From an uncultured Acidobacteriia bacterium (GTDB lineage Bacteria; Acidobacteriota; Terriglobia; Bryobacterales; Bryobacteraceae), in the NCBI GenBank assembly GCA_903929755.1, contig CAIYVZ010000007.1:17233-81232 (forward strand): DNA of 64,000 nt, given 5' to 3'. The notes below the pieces were generated by a model, which saw only the letters and a program-made list of their open reading frames with translations, was not told the DNA's origin and made no database searches. This document shows positions 39,574-49,005 of this stretch, one piece after another; the stretch's first letter is position 1; the number at the start of each line of letters is the position of its first letter. Made by a program: the position numbers and the translations under genes.

Positions 39574-40550
39574 CGCAGCCAGCTGGCCAGGTTTTCCCGG
39601 ACATACTCGTCATCATTCAGCCACGGATATGCCGCACATACGCGGTCAATCTCAGCCATCTGTCCCGGCGAGAGATCTTCGCTCGGATCGAGACACCACC
39701 GCCCTGCCAGCAGTCCCTGGCGGACGAGAATCTCGTGCAACCCCGCGATGCAGCCTCGGAAGGCGTTCCTCGCGTCGAACAGCGCGGCGTTGGCGTCCGT
39801 CGTCTCGTTCGCCAGGGCCAGCATTTCCGGCGATACCACTGGTGCGGCTTTCACCCTGGCCAGCAACTCCACCGCCCGCCGCGTCCACACGGACCAGTGC
39901 CCCAGTAACCCGCCTGTAAACCCGTTCAGCAGGTCGATCACAATGTTGTCGTCGTTCCCCGTATACAGCGCAACCTTACTCTCTGACTCCCGTACCGCCC
40001 GAACCACCTCCAGCGTCCGATATCGGTTGAACGGTGCCACTTTGATGGCGACGACGTTCGGGATCTCAACAAACTTGCGCCAGAATTCATACGGCAGCAC
40101 TCGTCCCCCCACGTCCGGTTGCAGATAGAAACCCATTACAGGTATTACGGCGGCCACCGCTCGCGCATGATCTGCCAACTGCTGAACGGATGCGTCCTGC
40201 AGCGCAGCCAGGCTCAGCAGGCCGCACTCATACCCGAGCGACGAGGCCAGCTCCGCTTCGGCGACGGCTTGTCCCGTCGGTCCGCAGATGCCCGCAATCC
40301 GGACCGCCCCGGTTCCCCGCATCTCTTCAGCAGCCAGTTCCAGCACCGGCCGAAATAACCCAACCCGAGGCTCCCGGATCGCAAACTGCGTCGTGTGCAC
40401 TCCAACCGCCAGCCCCCCCGCGCCCGACGCCAGGTAATACCGGGACAGGGCTCGCTGCCGCCGCTCGTCGAGCCGCCGCTCCGCCGTTAGGGCCAGGGGA
40501 TGTGCCGGGATCACCAGCCCGGACAGCAGCTTCTCGCGCAGCGCCGTCAA
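39570..40550 (-). CDS. DapA-family (dihydrodipicolinate synthase-like) lyase or aldolase
   Basis: This 326-residue protein has the DapA-type TIM barrel. GAGGLAVGVHTTQFAI corresponds to the GTTGE region but with TTQ. PVMGFYLQPDVGGR carries the catalytic Tyr. VVAIKVAPFNRY carries the Schiff-base Lys. TGNDDNIVIDLLNGFTGGL follows. The altered substrate loop means it is probably not the lysine-pathway enzyme; sugar-acid aldolases or dehydratases are a better guess given the neighbours. It starts at a TTG whose last two bases overlap the epimerase stop. Confidence 0.8.
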   Translation of the reverse strand: MTALREKLLSGLVIPAHPLALTAERRLDERRQRALSRYYLASGAGGLAVGVHTTQFAIREPRVGLFRPVLELAAEEMRGTGAVRIAGICGPTGQAVAEAELASSLGYECGLLSLAALQDASVQQLADHARAVAAVIPVMGFYLQPDVGGRVLPYEFWRKFVEIPNVVAIKVAPFNRYRTLEVVRAVRESESKVALYTGNDDNIVIDLLNGFTGGLLGHWSVWTRRAVELLARVKAAPVVSPEMLALANETTDANAALFDARNAFRGCIAGLHEILVRQGLLAGRWCLDPSEDLSPGQMAEIDRVCAAYPWLNDDEYVRENLASWLR

Positions 40551-41569
40551 AACTTCCCGTCCTGAACTTCAAAATGGGTTGGTTTATTCAAAACACTGCC
40601 GCCCTGTTCAATCCAGTGCGCCGTCCACTCAATCACCTGCTCCACCGGTACCTGGGGGAGTCCAAACAAGCCATGCGACTTCGCCGCGTCATTCAGCAGC
40701 GCCACGCCAGCCTCCTCGCCCGAAAACTGCGGCGTAACGTTGAACAACCGCCCGAACTGCTCCGCAATATCCCGCACCCGCAATACTTCCGGTCCCGTAA
40801 TGTTCAGAACGCAGGGCGGGGAAGCGCACTGCCCAAACGCCCGCAGGCAGTTAGAATTCGCATCCCCCTGCCAGATCACATTCACATACCCCATCCGAAC
40901 ATCCACCGGGCGCCGCTCAAACACTGCCCGCGCAATATCCACCAACACACCATATCGCATCTCCACGGCGTAATTCAGCCGCAGAAGTGCCACCCGCGTA
41001 CCCCACTTTGCCGACCCATACTCGAACATCCGCTCGCGCCCCAGCGCCGATTGTGCGTACTCCCCCACCGGCGCCGATGGTGTCAATTCGGTGGCGCCAC
41101 CGTCGGTTATCTGCCGCAACGGGTAAACATTCCCGGTCGAAAATGCCACGATTCTGGACTCTCTGTAGCGTTCCGCCACCCTCCCCGGCAGGTATGTATT
41201 CATTGCCCACGTCAGATGCGCCTCGCCAGTAGTTCCAAACTTCCGCGCCGCCATAAAAATCACATTCCGGGCGTTGGGCAGAGCTTCCAGCGCCCCGGGC
41301 TCCAGTAAATCGCAGGAGATTGTCTCGATCCCCCCAGCTTCCAGTTGGCCCACAAGTTCACGGTTGGTGAACCGGGCTACCGCCCGAATCTGCAGCGGAA
41401 CCTTGGCCAGGTCTGCTGCTCGCCGAGCCAGTCGCGCCAGGCTGGGCCCCATCTTCCCTCCCACTCCCAGGATCAACAGCTCGCCACCCATCCCAGCCAC
41501 AGCCTCGGCATCGGCGTCGCACGGTTGCGACAGCCGATCTTCAACCCAGTTCAAATCCGGCAAGCGCAT
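40547..41569 (-). CDS. NAD-dependent epimerase/dehydratase-family protein
   Basis: This 340-residue short-chain dehydrogenase of the extended type has an N-terminal LLILGVGGKMGPSLARLA nucleotide site after about 30 residues, then NARNVIFMAARKFGTTG and STGNVYPL. The Tyr-x3-Lys pair is not plain: EYAQSALGRERMFEYGS sits where YxxxK is expected. INYAVEMRYGVLVDIA-like and GYVNVIWQGDANS segments form the C-terminal part. I chose the ATG at 41569, preceded by AGGAAGG. It overlaps the acetyltransferase gene by 29 bases and the aldolase gene by four, which suggests a common pathway. Confidence 0.75.
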   Translation of the reverse strand: MRLPDLNWVEDRLSQPCDADAEAVAGMGGELLILGVGGKMGPSLARLARRAADLAKVPLQIRAVARFTNRELVGQLEAGGIETISCDLLEPGALEALPNARNVIFMAARKFGTTGEAHLTWAMNTYLPGRVAERYRESRIVAFSTGNVYPLRQITDGGATELTPSAPVGEYAQSALGRERMFEYGSAKWGTRVALLRLNYAVEMRYGVLVDIARAVFERRPVDVRMGYVNVIWQGDANSNCLRAFGQCASPPCVLNITGPEVLRVRDIAEQFGRLFNVTPQFSGEEAGVALLNDAAKSHGLFGLPQVPVEQVIEWTAHWIEQGGSVLNKPTHFEVQDGKF

Positions 41570-42395
41570 AAATCCACCCTTCCTTCGCTCGTAACGGTTC
41601 CCCCCGGAACATGCGGACGAGCCTTCGCTCCGGGGTGAAGCCGAGTTTCCTGGCCAGTCGAACAGCGTTCGCGTTCTCCGGTAAAAGATCCCAGACGCAC
41701 GGCCCCTCATTGTGGCGCAGTGCCGCGTGTATCAGGCGTTTGGCTGCCTGTGGTGTTCTGGCGACGCACGGCCCCAGGTAAGCTGCCCGCTGCCCGTCAC
41801 GTCGCATCGCGTAGCCGTCGTGCGCCGTCAGGGTCTGCGACGACTGTCCCAGCCGGAGCAGCACGGTCTCACGGTCCGTTCCAAAGGCCAGGGTATCCAG
41901 TTCCACCGCCAGGGCATCCGGCACCCTCGCACCCGGCGCCAGCGCCCTCGCGCTCGCCGCCCGCGGGCTGGCATCGTCACGTCCGGGCACGACCCACTTC
42001 GGCATGACCCACCTTTCCACCGGCTGCTCCGCGATAAATCCCAGTGCCGCGTAGAGCGGCGCGCCCTGCTCCGTGGCGTCGAGTTTTACTGTGCGGACGC
42101 CACGCGCCTCAGCCTCGCCCAGCACTCTCTCCAGCAGCAGCCGTGCAAAGCCCTGTCGCCGGAACTCTGCGCGCGTCAGCACCATGCCAACCCAGGCCAG
42201 TCGGTCACCATAACAGACCAGCGTCGCAGTCGAGACCAGCCTCCCCTCACAATCAATCCCGAAAGACGTCTCCGGATTCAGCGCGATCAAGGCGGACCAG
42301 TCAGCAGCCGTCTGGTTCCATCCGGCCGAGGTGGAAATCTCCACAGCCGTCGCTACATCCTCTGCCGTCAGTCGCCGAATCTCCACAACGGCCAT
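41541..42395 (-). CDS. GNAT-family N-acetyltransferase, two-domain type
   Basis: This 284-residue protein has an N-terminal GNAT domain (IRRLTAEDVATAVEIS; VGMVLTRAEFRRQGFARLLLERVL with the Q/R-x-x-G-x-G/A acetyl-CoA loop; APLYAALGFIAEQ). The second half (DRETVLLRLGQSSQ; AYLGPCVARTPQAAKRLI) resembles the Acetyltransf_18 domain often found C-terminal to it. The substrate is unknown. A TTG at 42437 would add 14 residues; the ATG at 42395 with AAGGG before it is preferred. Confidence 0.82.
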   Translation of the reverse strand: MAVVEIRRLTAEDVATAVEISTSAGWNQTAADWSALIALNPETSFGIDCEGRLVSTATLVCYGDRLAWVGMVLTRAEFRRQGFARLLLERVLGEAEARGVRTVKLDATEQGAPLYAALGFIAEQPVERWVMPKWVVPGRDDASPRAASARALAPGARVPDALAVELDTLAFGTDRETVLLRLGQSSQTLTAHDGYAMRRDGQRAAYLGPCVARTPQAAKRLIHAALRHNEGPCVWDLLPENANAVRLARKLGFTPERRLVRMFRGEPLRAKEGWIYALAGFELG

Positions 42396-42527
42396 TTTCC
42401 CTTGGACTGTCCTGGCGAACCCCGCAGGAATGTACAATGTGTCGGAATCTGCGGCGTGTTGCGCGCGGAAGCGGCATAGTCGTCATCCCCGCAGCAGCGC
42501 GTACAGAAGCTGAGGCCGTGGGCCGAA

Positions 42528-43811
42528 CTAATGCGCGGCGGCCGTGTCCTTCACGAACACGTCAAACGGCAGGTTGTCTTCCGCATCGAAGGGCAGGTCA
42601 TGCTCGCCCTGCAGAATCTCCAGCCGCGGATTGGCTTCAATCTCCGCCCGCATATTGCTGCTCAGGCCCAGAAGGCCCAGTTCCAGCGTGTTGTGGATCC
42701 AGCCCAGCCGTACCTCGGCCACATCGTGCTTGCCCACAGTCAGCGCAATCCGGTTCAGGCATTCCAGATCCGTTGACCAATGAATCGGCGTCTTCGCCGC
42801 GCCCGGTGTGGAAGCCGTCAGCGCGTTGATCCACGTGGGAGTCGGGTCCAGCTTCGCCAGCAACCGGTCATGCACCACATCCGCCAGCCCAAACCCCACG
42901 CCATTGCCGTAGCTCAGCGAACTCAGGTCGCGCAGATAGATCCGCTCCATCTTCGGAGTGTTCCGCCACGGGTTGTACTCGCCCGCCGTACCACGGTTCA
43001 CCACCTTGGTATCCATGCCGGCGCCGCTGATCTGCTTGCCGATCTCATTGATCATGATGATGTCGAGGTCGCACGGCAGTGAAGGCGCCCAGCTCTTGCA
43101 AATCTCCAGCAGGCCTTCTTCCATCTCCAGCATCTGTCCCACCGGCACCGCGGTCAATTGCGCCGTGTTGTGGTAAGCGTCTTCCAGGATGGCCATGCCG
43201 CCCAGGATCTTGCCCGATCCCAGAACCTGCTTACCCACGCTCCGGATCACGTTTTCCATGCCGAGCCGGTAGGCGTGAGTGTGATAATTCTTGGCGCCGG
43301 ACCACTTGCCAAGGCCAATAGCCATCATCTTGAACAGGCCGCTTTCGATCTTTCCTTCGAAATCGGTGTGCTGCTTCACCCGACCCACCAGCATGATGCC
43401 ATCTGCGCCTGAAGCGTACTTGTCCAGAAAAGCTTCAATGCCTTCGGCTGTCTTGCCCAGCGAGATCACGTCCAGCGAACTCTTCACCGGGCATCCCATC
43501 GTCTGTTCGTCGATCCCGTAGTGCGCCAGAACGTCCGCCTGGCCTTCCGCCGTTGCCGCACCATGGCTGCCCATAGCCGGGAAGATGAACGGGTTCATAC
43601 CCTTCGCCTTCCAGAACTCCACCACGGCTTTCACAATGGTGTCAATGTTCGAGATACCCCTGCTGCCCACGCCAACGGCAACCGACGAGCCCGCTCCCAG
43701 ACCATCGCCAAAACCGGCATCACGGAGCTCCTTCGCCACGGCACCTGTAATATCGGTAATCCTGCGGTCCGGGAAGTTCTGCTTGACGAGGAGCATCTGG
43801 GGAAGAGACAT
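42528..43811 (-). CDS. LarA-like (DUF2088) lactate racemase-family protein
   Basis: This 427-residue protein has the LarA N-domain pattern: GAGSSVAVGVGSRGISN, FPAMGSHGAATAEGQADVLAHYG (the His region of the nickel-pincer site) and GRVKQHTDFEGKIESGLFKM. KNYHTHAYRLG supplies further His residues. LarA relatives racemise or epimerise 2-hydroxy acids with a nickel pincer cofactor. This one belongs to a divergent branch of unknown substrate; its place among sugar-acid genes suggests a sugar-acid epimerase. No pincer synthesis genes (larB/C/E) are in the window. Confidence 0.75.
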   Translation of the reverse strand: MSLPQMLLVKQNFPDRRITDITGAVAKELRDAGFGDGLGAGSSVAVGVGSRGISNIDTIVKAVVEFWKAKGMNPFIFPAMGSHGAATAEGQADVLAHYGIDEQTMGCPVKSSLDVISLGKTAEGIEAFLDKYASGADGIMLVGRVKQHTDFEGKIESGLFKMMAIGLGKWSGAKNYHTHAYRLGMENVIRSVGKQVLGSGKILGGMAILEDAYHNTAQLTAVPVGQMLEMEEGLLEICKSWAPSLPCDLDIIMINEIGKQISGAGMDTKVVNRGTAGEYNPWRNTPKMERIYLRDLSSLSYGNGVGFGLADVVHDRLLAKLDPTPTWINALTASTPGAAKTPIHWSTDLECLNRIALTVGKHDVAEVRLGWIHNTLELGLLGLSSNMRAEIEANPRLEILQGEHDLPFDAEDNLPFDVFVKDTAAAH

Positions 43812-43849
43812 AGAGGAAATTATATCAACGGCCGAACGCTATCAACGGG

Positions 43850-44473
43850 TTAGGTTCGTTCCCACTGGTCGGACAAAAGCCGCGAGTATTCTTCAGAAGC
43901 GAACAGATCAAACCAAAAATTATCCGCCGGAATCGGCTCAAACGGCCGCAAATGCTGGAAGCAGATGTACGCGTGATCCGCATACCGGTGGTAGTGATTC
44001 AGGAACGTCGGTGCCAGCGTCTCAATTGGTGGCGGGTCAGTAAAAATACTATAAATCCCGATCGCCCTCGAAAAAACCGCCCGGCGATCAGAAACTCCCC
44101 ACCGTTCCAGTTTTTCCTTCACATTCAATGGCGGGTCTTCCACAATCAGCGAGGCAAAGCTCTGTTCCGAGTATCGGGGATTCGCATCCGCGGAGCGTCG
44201 CACGAAATCCACGCACTGCTGTAGCCACCGCGAAATATCTTTACCCAGGAACAGGAGCATACGAATCTCCTGATATCGGCCCACCATCACCCGGCGCTGT
44301 AGTTCATACCGCTCATCGCCCTCTGAATCAGGCCCCAGCAGACCTTCCAGCGAAAGGTTTGCCCGGGAACCTTCCATCAGTTCATCCACCGAACTGCCTC
44401 CGCCAAACGGATGGAGAATCAGCGGCGGAAGCGCCCGCCCGAGTGTCGGCGCTATGTTTTCGGTGGAAGTCAA
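43850..44473 (-). CDS. Hypothetical protein
   Basis: This 207-residue soluble protein is mostly helical in appearance (YELQRRVMVGRYQEIRMLLF; ISRWLQQCVDFVRRSAD), with an aromatic C-terminal half (FLNHYHRYADHAYICFQHLR; FWFDLFASEEYSRLL). I do not recognise a family. It stands 38 bases from the LarA-like gene on the same strand. A tandem 14-base repeat lies just before its start. Confidence 0.6.
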   Translation of the reverse strand: MTSTENIAPTLGRALPPLILHPFGGGSSVDELMEGSRANLSLEGLLGPDSEGDERYELQRRVMVGRYQEIRMLLFLGKDISRWLQQCVDFVRRSADANPRYSEQSFASLIVEDPPLNVKEKLERWGVSDRRAVFSRAIGIYSIFTDPPPIETLAPTFLNHYHRYADHAYICFQHLRPFEPIPADNFWFDLFASEEYSRLLSDQWERT

Positions 44474-44490
44474 CGGTTTGGAACGGCTCC

Positions 44491-44548
44491 TTCTTTGGTC
44501 CGCTTGTTCTGGTCCGCTTGTTCTGGTCCGCTTGTTCTGATCTGCTTG
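44491..44548. repeat. Tandem 14-base repeat
   Basis: Two perfect units of TTCTGGTCCGCTTG are flanked on the left by a unit with a two-base insertion and on the right by a unit with two changes, giving four units in 58 bases. They lie 18 bases upstream of the start of the minus-strand hypothetical gene, where changes in copy number could alter its promoter spacing. Confidence 0.85.
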
Positions 44549-44608
44549 CGCAGCCCTGTTATTAGTATCGGCAAATCTGAACCCAACGATTAGCCCGACT
44601 TGCTGAAA

Positions 44609-46429
44609 CTACTTTCGCTCGGTCAACTTCACCTTTACCGCCAACTTCTGTTCACCCCGCAGGACTTCCACCAGAACCTCGTCTCCAGCCTTATGCGACC
44701 GCAGCGCATAGGTGAAATCGTACAGATTCGCAATATCCTTGTCCCCAAACGTAATCATAATATCCCCCGCCTTCAGGCCAGCCAGCGCCGCCGGAGACCC
44801 ATCTTTCACATCGGCGAACCGAACCCCCTTCGGAGGTTCCGCGAAATCCGGGATGCTGCCAAAATTCGGGCCATACCCGCCCCCGGAACTGCTGCTCGTT
44901 GAACCCGGCGTTCCTGACTTAGGCTCCACCCTGACAAACTTCGGCCTCTCGGGAGCCGCATCCAGCTTCTCGGCAATTTCCGAAACCAGCTTCAGGACCT
45001 CAACCGAATTCGGGCCGTCAATCTTGTCCCACGTGTCGCTGGGCTTGTGGTAATCCCCATGCAGGCCGGAAAAAAAGAACAGCACCGGAACCTGTTTCGC
45101 CGTGAACGAAGTATGGTCGCTTGAACCATAACCGCTGTTATCGGAGTAGTCCACTTTCAGCGGATGCCCGGGGATAATCGCATCGAGGCTGGCGCGCAGC
45201 GTGTTCCCGGTTCCGGCCCCGCCCACGTACAGCTTACCCTCCCGGACCCGCCCCACCATGTCCAGGTTGATCATGGTGACGGCGTTTGCCAGCGGCATTT
45301 CCGGGTGATTCGCGTAATAGCTCGACCCCAGCAGGCCCAGTTCCTCGCCCGCAAACGTCAGGAACAGAATCCCGCGCTTCAGCTTCTTTCCGGCGAAGTA
45401 TTTCGCCAGTTCCAGCACCGCGGCTGTCCCCGACGCGTTGTCATCGGCGCCAGGGTGTACCGTGCCGGCCAGCGAAGGTGCCATGGAAAACTGCTCGCCC
45501 AGACCAAGGTGATCATAATGCGCCCCGATGATCAAATATTCATTCGTCTCACCCGGCAGCCACGCCACCACGTTATTGACGGTCTTTACGGCACGTTCCA
45601 CTTCCACCTGTTCCCGAACCTGCACGCCCGCAAACTCAAACGACCTCGGCTTCAGATCGCCATCAATCCCCGCCTCCAGGTCCTCCAGTTTCTTTCCCGC
45701 CGCGCTGAACAGGCCGCTCAGTGCTTCCGGCATCATCTGCAACGAGAGAATGCCTGCATCCGCCGGACCATTGGTTTTGCCGAACGCCTCCAGCTTTGCC
45801 TCATCATCCTTGTGGTTCGGACGGTCCTTCAGCACAATCACACCCCGTGCGCCGTGTGCTTTGGCGTTTGCCGCCTTGGCGTACATCTGCGAATGGTCGG
45901 TGTAGGCCTCGCCCAGAAACACGCTGTTCTTATCGCTTTCCTGTGGTTCGTGGGACAAAACAACAACAAATTTCCCCTTGGCGTCGATCCCCGCGTAGTC
46001 GTCGTAGCTGTATTCCGGGGCCGTAATCCCATAACCCGCAAATACCAGACCTCCGGATGCCTTTCCGCTGGACGAAAAATTCAGAGGCTGAAAGTCCTTC
46101 AGCGCCTCAAACGCCGTCGCCGCCCCGCCGGACGTCACTTCCAGATGATTTTCGCGGCCGATCTTCGCGCTCGTCGTCACCTGAAACGGTTGCAGATACC
46201 CCGTGGCACCCGGCGCAGGCTTCAGCTGCAGAGCTTTGAACTGCGCGGCAATATACTGGCCCGCGCGTTCCAGTTCGGGTGACCCGGTTGCCCGGCCCTT
46301 CATGTCGGGAGACGCCAGCACCTTAATGTGGTCAATGTAGCGTCCGGCATCAAAACTCTGCGCCAGAGCGATTTGCACCAGAGCCAGACTCCCCAGCGCC
46401 GTCCCGATAAACAGCAGCCGCGTCCGCAT
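44609..46429 (-). CDS. Secreted M28-family metallopeptidase with PA and PDZ domains
   Basis: This 606-residue protein has a signal peptide (LLFIGTALGSLALVQIALAQ). A protease-associated insert follows at about 130-270. The M28 zinc site is assembled from AHYDHLG, GADDNASGTAAVLEL, FAGEELGLLGS, NLDMVGR and SSDHTSF. A C-terminal PDZ domain (GVRFADVKDGSPAALAGL; GDIMITFGDKDI) completes it. It should cut N-terminal amino acids or dipeptides outside the cytoplasm, with two zinc ions. I chose the ATG at 46429, 4 bases after the DsbA-like gene stop, so the two are co-translated. Confidence 0.92.
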   Translation of the reverse strand: MRTRLLFIGTALGSLALVQIALAQSFDAGRYIDHIKVLASPDMKGRATGSPELERAGQYIAAQFKALQLKPAPGATGYLQPFQVTTSAKIGRENHLEVTSGGAATAFEALKDFQPLNFSSSGKASGGLVFAGYGITAPEYSYDDYAGIDAKGKFVVVLSHEPQESDKNSVFLGEAYTDHSQMYAKAANAKAHGARGVIVLKDRPNHKDDEAKLEAFGKTNGPADAGILSLQMMPEALSGLFSAAGKKLEDLEAGIDGDLKPRSFEFAGVQVREQVEVERAVKTVNNVVAWLPGETNEYLIIGAHYDHLGLGEQFSMAPSLAGTVHPGADDNASGTAAVLELAKYFAGKKLKRGILFLTFAGEELGLLGSSYYANHPEMPLANAVTMINLDMVGRVREGKLYVGGAGTGNTLRASLDAIIPGHPLKVDYSDNSGYGSSDHTSFTAKQVPVLFFFSGLHGDYHKPSDTWDKIDGPNSVEVLKLVSEIAEKLDAAPERPKFVRVEPKSGTPGSTSSSSGGGYGPNFGSIPDFAEPPKGVRFADVKDGSPAALAGLKAGDIMITFGDKDIANLYDFTYALRSHKAGDEVLVEVLRGEQKLAVKVKLTERK

Positions 46430-46433
46430 CGCC

Positions 46434-47426
46434 TTACTGCAACTTCCCCGGCGCGGGTATCGACGTTCCGCCAAACTCCGGCAGTTTCACATCGCAACCA
46501 CAATCTTCACCGGCATTCTTCGCCGTCTTCTGGTACCCAACCTCGTAGTCGATCACGAACTTCAGGTCTTTCCACGCCGTCACGCCACCCAGCTTCCGGC
46601 CATTCACGAACACCGTCGGCGTCTGATTCACGCCCAGGCTCTGCCCAATCGCGATGCTGGCATTCACTTCCGATTCCGTTTCCTTCGACACCATGCAGGC
46701 TTGCACCTGGGCAGGATCCAGACCCTTCACGCCCTTCGCGAACTCCAGAACCTTGCTCTGCAGGTTGTCGGCGGTCATGTCCGCCTGGTGCTCAAACATA
46801 TAGTCGTGATAATCCCAGAATGCTGACGCGCTCTGCTTAAACACACAACGTCCCGCCATCGCGGCAGGCTTTGCCCAGGGATGAATCTGTTCCAAAGGGT
46901 AATCGAAGAAGTAAACCCGGGCATCTTTCGGATACGTCTTCAGCACGTTCTCCCGAATCGTCTTCGCTTCCTCGCGGCAGTACGGACACTGAAAATCGCT
47001 GAACTCCGCAATCACTACCGGAGCGCCCACGGTGCCAAAGCCGGGACGGCCCGCCGTCTTCAGTTTGTCGTTCTCGTTCTTGAACGGGTTCTGCGCCACG
47101 TCATAAACCGAGCCCCGAACAATTCGCTGGCCATCAAACGACACGAAAAACGTCTCGTCCTGCATTTGCGCCCCGTTGGTACCGCGAACCTTCACCTCGG
47201 AGTACCCCGGCATCGGGCCCTTCCCCGGATCACTGATGGTGAGCACAATCGGGTCCGGCCATACGAACAGGTGCCGGAGATAAGCCTCCATGTCGGCTTT
47301 ATTCAACGCCGATTTCTTCGCCTGGGTCGGGGCCTGGGCCGGTGTCACCGGCGCTTTCGGAGCGGGCGCCTGCGCGCACAACGTCACGGCCACTGAGGCC
47401 AAAATCACAGCAATCCTGCGTATCAT
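46434..47426 (-). CDS. Secreted DsbA/thioredoxin-like disulfide protein
   Basis: This 330-residue protein has a signal peptide (AVILASVAVTLCAQA) and a Pro/Ala/Lys linker. An N-terminal region of about 90 residues follows (FVWPDPIVLTISDPGKG). The DsbA-like domain has EFSDFQCPYCREEAKTI with the CPYC active site and NQTPTVFVNGRKLGG with the cis-Pro. The extra N-terminal domain is common in acidobacterial and myxobacterial DsbA/DsbG-like proteins. It probably makes or rearranges disulfides in the periplasm. The downstream peptidase is its likely operon partner. Confidence 0.85.
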   Translation of the reverse strand: MIRRIAVILASVAVTLCAQAPAPKAPVTPAQAPTQAKKSALNKADMEAYLRHLFVWPDPIVLTISDPGKGPMPGYSEVKVRGTNGAQMQDETFFVSFDGQRIVRGSVYDVAQNPFKNENDKLKTAGRPGFGTVGAPVVIAEFSDFQCPYCREEAKTIRENVLKTYPKDARVYFFDYPLEQIHPWAKPAAMAGRCVFKQSASAFWDYHDYMFEHQADMTADNLQSKVLEFAKGVKGLDPAQVQACMVSKETESEVNASIAIGQSLGVNQTPTVFVNGRKLGGVTAWKDLKFVIDYEVGYQKTAKNAGEDCGCDVKLPEFGGTSIPAPGKLQ

Positions 47427-47450
47427 CAAAACTCTCCCTGGCCTGCCCAC

Positions 47451-48989
47451 TTACAGCACCGGCCCAATCCGCCACGGTACGAATTCGTGGTGCCCCAGAA
47501 CTTCAGCCTTCGTTCTCTCGCCCGACGCCACACGCAGCATCAGGTCAAAGATCTCTTTCCCCACCTGCTGAACTGTTCGGTCACCATCCGCAATCGTCCC
47601 CGCGTTGATATCCATATTGTCCGGCATCCGGCGGAACATCGGGGTATTGCTGGCAACCTTAATCACCGGTACCGTGGGGAACCCAATGGCAGAGCCCCGT
47701 CCCGTCGTAAACACAATCAGGTTGCAGCCTCCCGCCGCCAGCCCGGCCAGCGAAGGTGGATCGTAACCCGGCGTGTTCATAAAGTTAAACCCCGGCGTCG
47801 TAATCCGCTCGGCATAACCAATGGCTGCCGTCAGCGTGGAATTCCCGGCCTTCGCCACCGCGCCCAAAGACTTCTCCACAATGTTCGTCAGCCCGCCTTC
47901 TTTGTTCCCCGGCGATGGATTATCGTCGAAGCTGCCGCCGAACTGCCGCAGGTACTTCTTATAAGCCGCAATCCAGCCCAGCAGATCGTCGGCAACCTGC
48001 CTGTTCCGGGCCCGCCGCACCAGCAAATGCTCCGCGCCGAAAATCTCCGTCGTCTCGGCCAGCACGGGCGACCCGCCCAGCGCCGCCAGCATCTCCGACG
48101 TGATACCCAGCGCCGGATTCGCCGTAATCCCCGAGAACGAGTCCGAGCCGCCGCAATTCAAGCCCAATACCAGCTTTGACGCGGGAACTTCCGTTCTCGT
48201 CTCGCCCGCAATCTGTTCCAGCATCGCCTTAATCTCGCGACGGGCCGCCTCCACGGCGCCCCGCGTCCCGCCACTGCCCTGCAGCGTCATCCCCACCAGC
48301 CGACTTGTTCGCGGAGCATTCTTCCCCAGGTAGTGGTCAATCTGGTTTACCTCGCACCCCAGGCCCAGAATGATTGCTGCTGCCACGTTCGGGTGCGACA
48401 GCACCCCGCTCAGCGTCCGCCGCAGTTGCGTGGCATCGTCGCCCGACGTCATTCCGCAACCTTCACCATGGGGAAAGGCCACCACGCCGTCCACGTTCCC
48501 TGGAAGAGCCTCGCCCTTGAAACTTTGCTCAATCAACTGAGCCGCAAACGAAGCGCAGTTACTCGCCGCCACCACTGCGACAAAGTTCCGCGTGCCAACC
48601 CGGCCGTCTTCCCGCTGGAAGCCCATAAACGTCGGCATGTTGGCAGGAGGGGCAGGGAAGGGCACTTCTTCAACCGGGTACTCGTAGTCAAACGAAAGCT
48701 CTTCGAAGCTCACGTTGTGGACGTGGATGTGTTCGCCCTTCGCAATCGGCTTCGACGCCCGCCCGATCCGTTGCCCATACCGGTAAATGAACTCGCCGGT
48801 CGAAATAGCGCTCAGCGCCAGTTTGTGCCCGGCAGGAACCGGTGTCGTCGTCTGTAGTTCGTGGCCCTCCACGCGGAGCGTCTGCCCGGCATTCAGGGGG
48901 ACACGCGCAATGGCAACGTTGTCGGAGGGGTGCAGGTGGATTGCCGAGTTTTCGGCAGTCGGAAGCTTTTGGATTTCCAGAAGGGACAT
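47451..48989 (-). CDS. UxaA/GarD-family sugar-acid dehydratase (altronate/galactarate type)
   Basis: This 512-residue protein has the two-part layout of the family. The N-terminal SAF-like domain (IHLHPSDNVAIARVPLNAGQ) is followed by the dehydratase domain: FQREDGRVGTRNFVAVVAAS, FPHGEGCGMT, LGLGCEVNQID, LNCGGSDSFSGITANPA and FTTGRGSAIGF. Cys and His residues in these motifs bind the catalytic iron or manganese. It removes water from altronate, galactarate or a similar acid. The length fits UxaA, whose two halves are fused. Which sugar acid is used cannot be told by eye. Confidence 0.9.
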   Translation of the reverse strand: MSLLEIQKLPTAENSAIHLHPSDNVAIARVPLNAGQTLRVEGHELQTTTPVPAGHKLALSAISTGEFIYRYGQRIGRASKPIAKGEHIHVHNVSFEELSFDYEYPVEEVPFPAPPANMPTFMGFQREDGRVGTRNFVAVVAASNCASFAAQLIEQSFKGEALPGNVDGVVAFPHGEGCGMTSGDDATQLRRTLSGVLSHPNVAAAIILGLGCEVNQIDHYLGKNAPRTSRLVGMTLQGSGGTRGAVEAARREIKAMLEQIAGETRTEVPASKLVLGLNCGGSDSFSGITANPALGITSEMLAALGGSPVLAETTEIFGAEHLLVRRARNRQVADDLLGWIAAYKKYLRQFGGSFDDNPSPGNKEGGLTNIVEKSLGAVAKAGNSTLTAAIGYAERITTPGFNFMNTPGYDPPSLAGLAAGGCNLIVFTTGRGSAIGFPTVPVIKVASNTPMFRRMPDNMDINAGTIADGDRTVQQVGKEIFDLMLRVASGERTKAEVLGHHEFVPWRIGPVL

Positions 48990-49005
48990 GTTTTTGGGTG
49001 AACTC

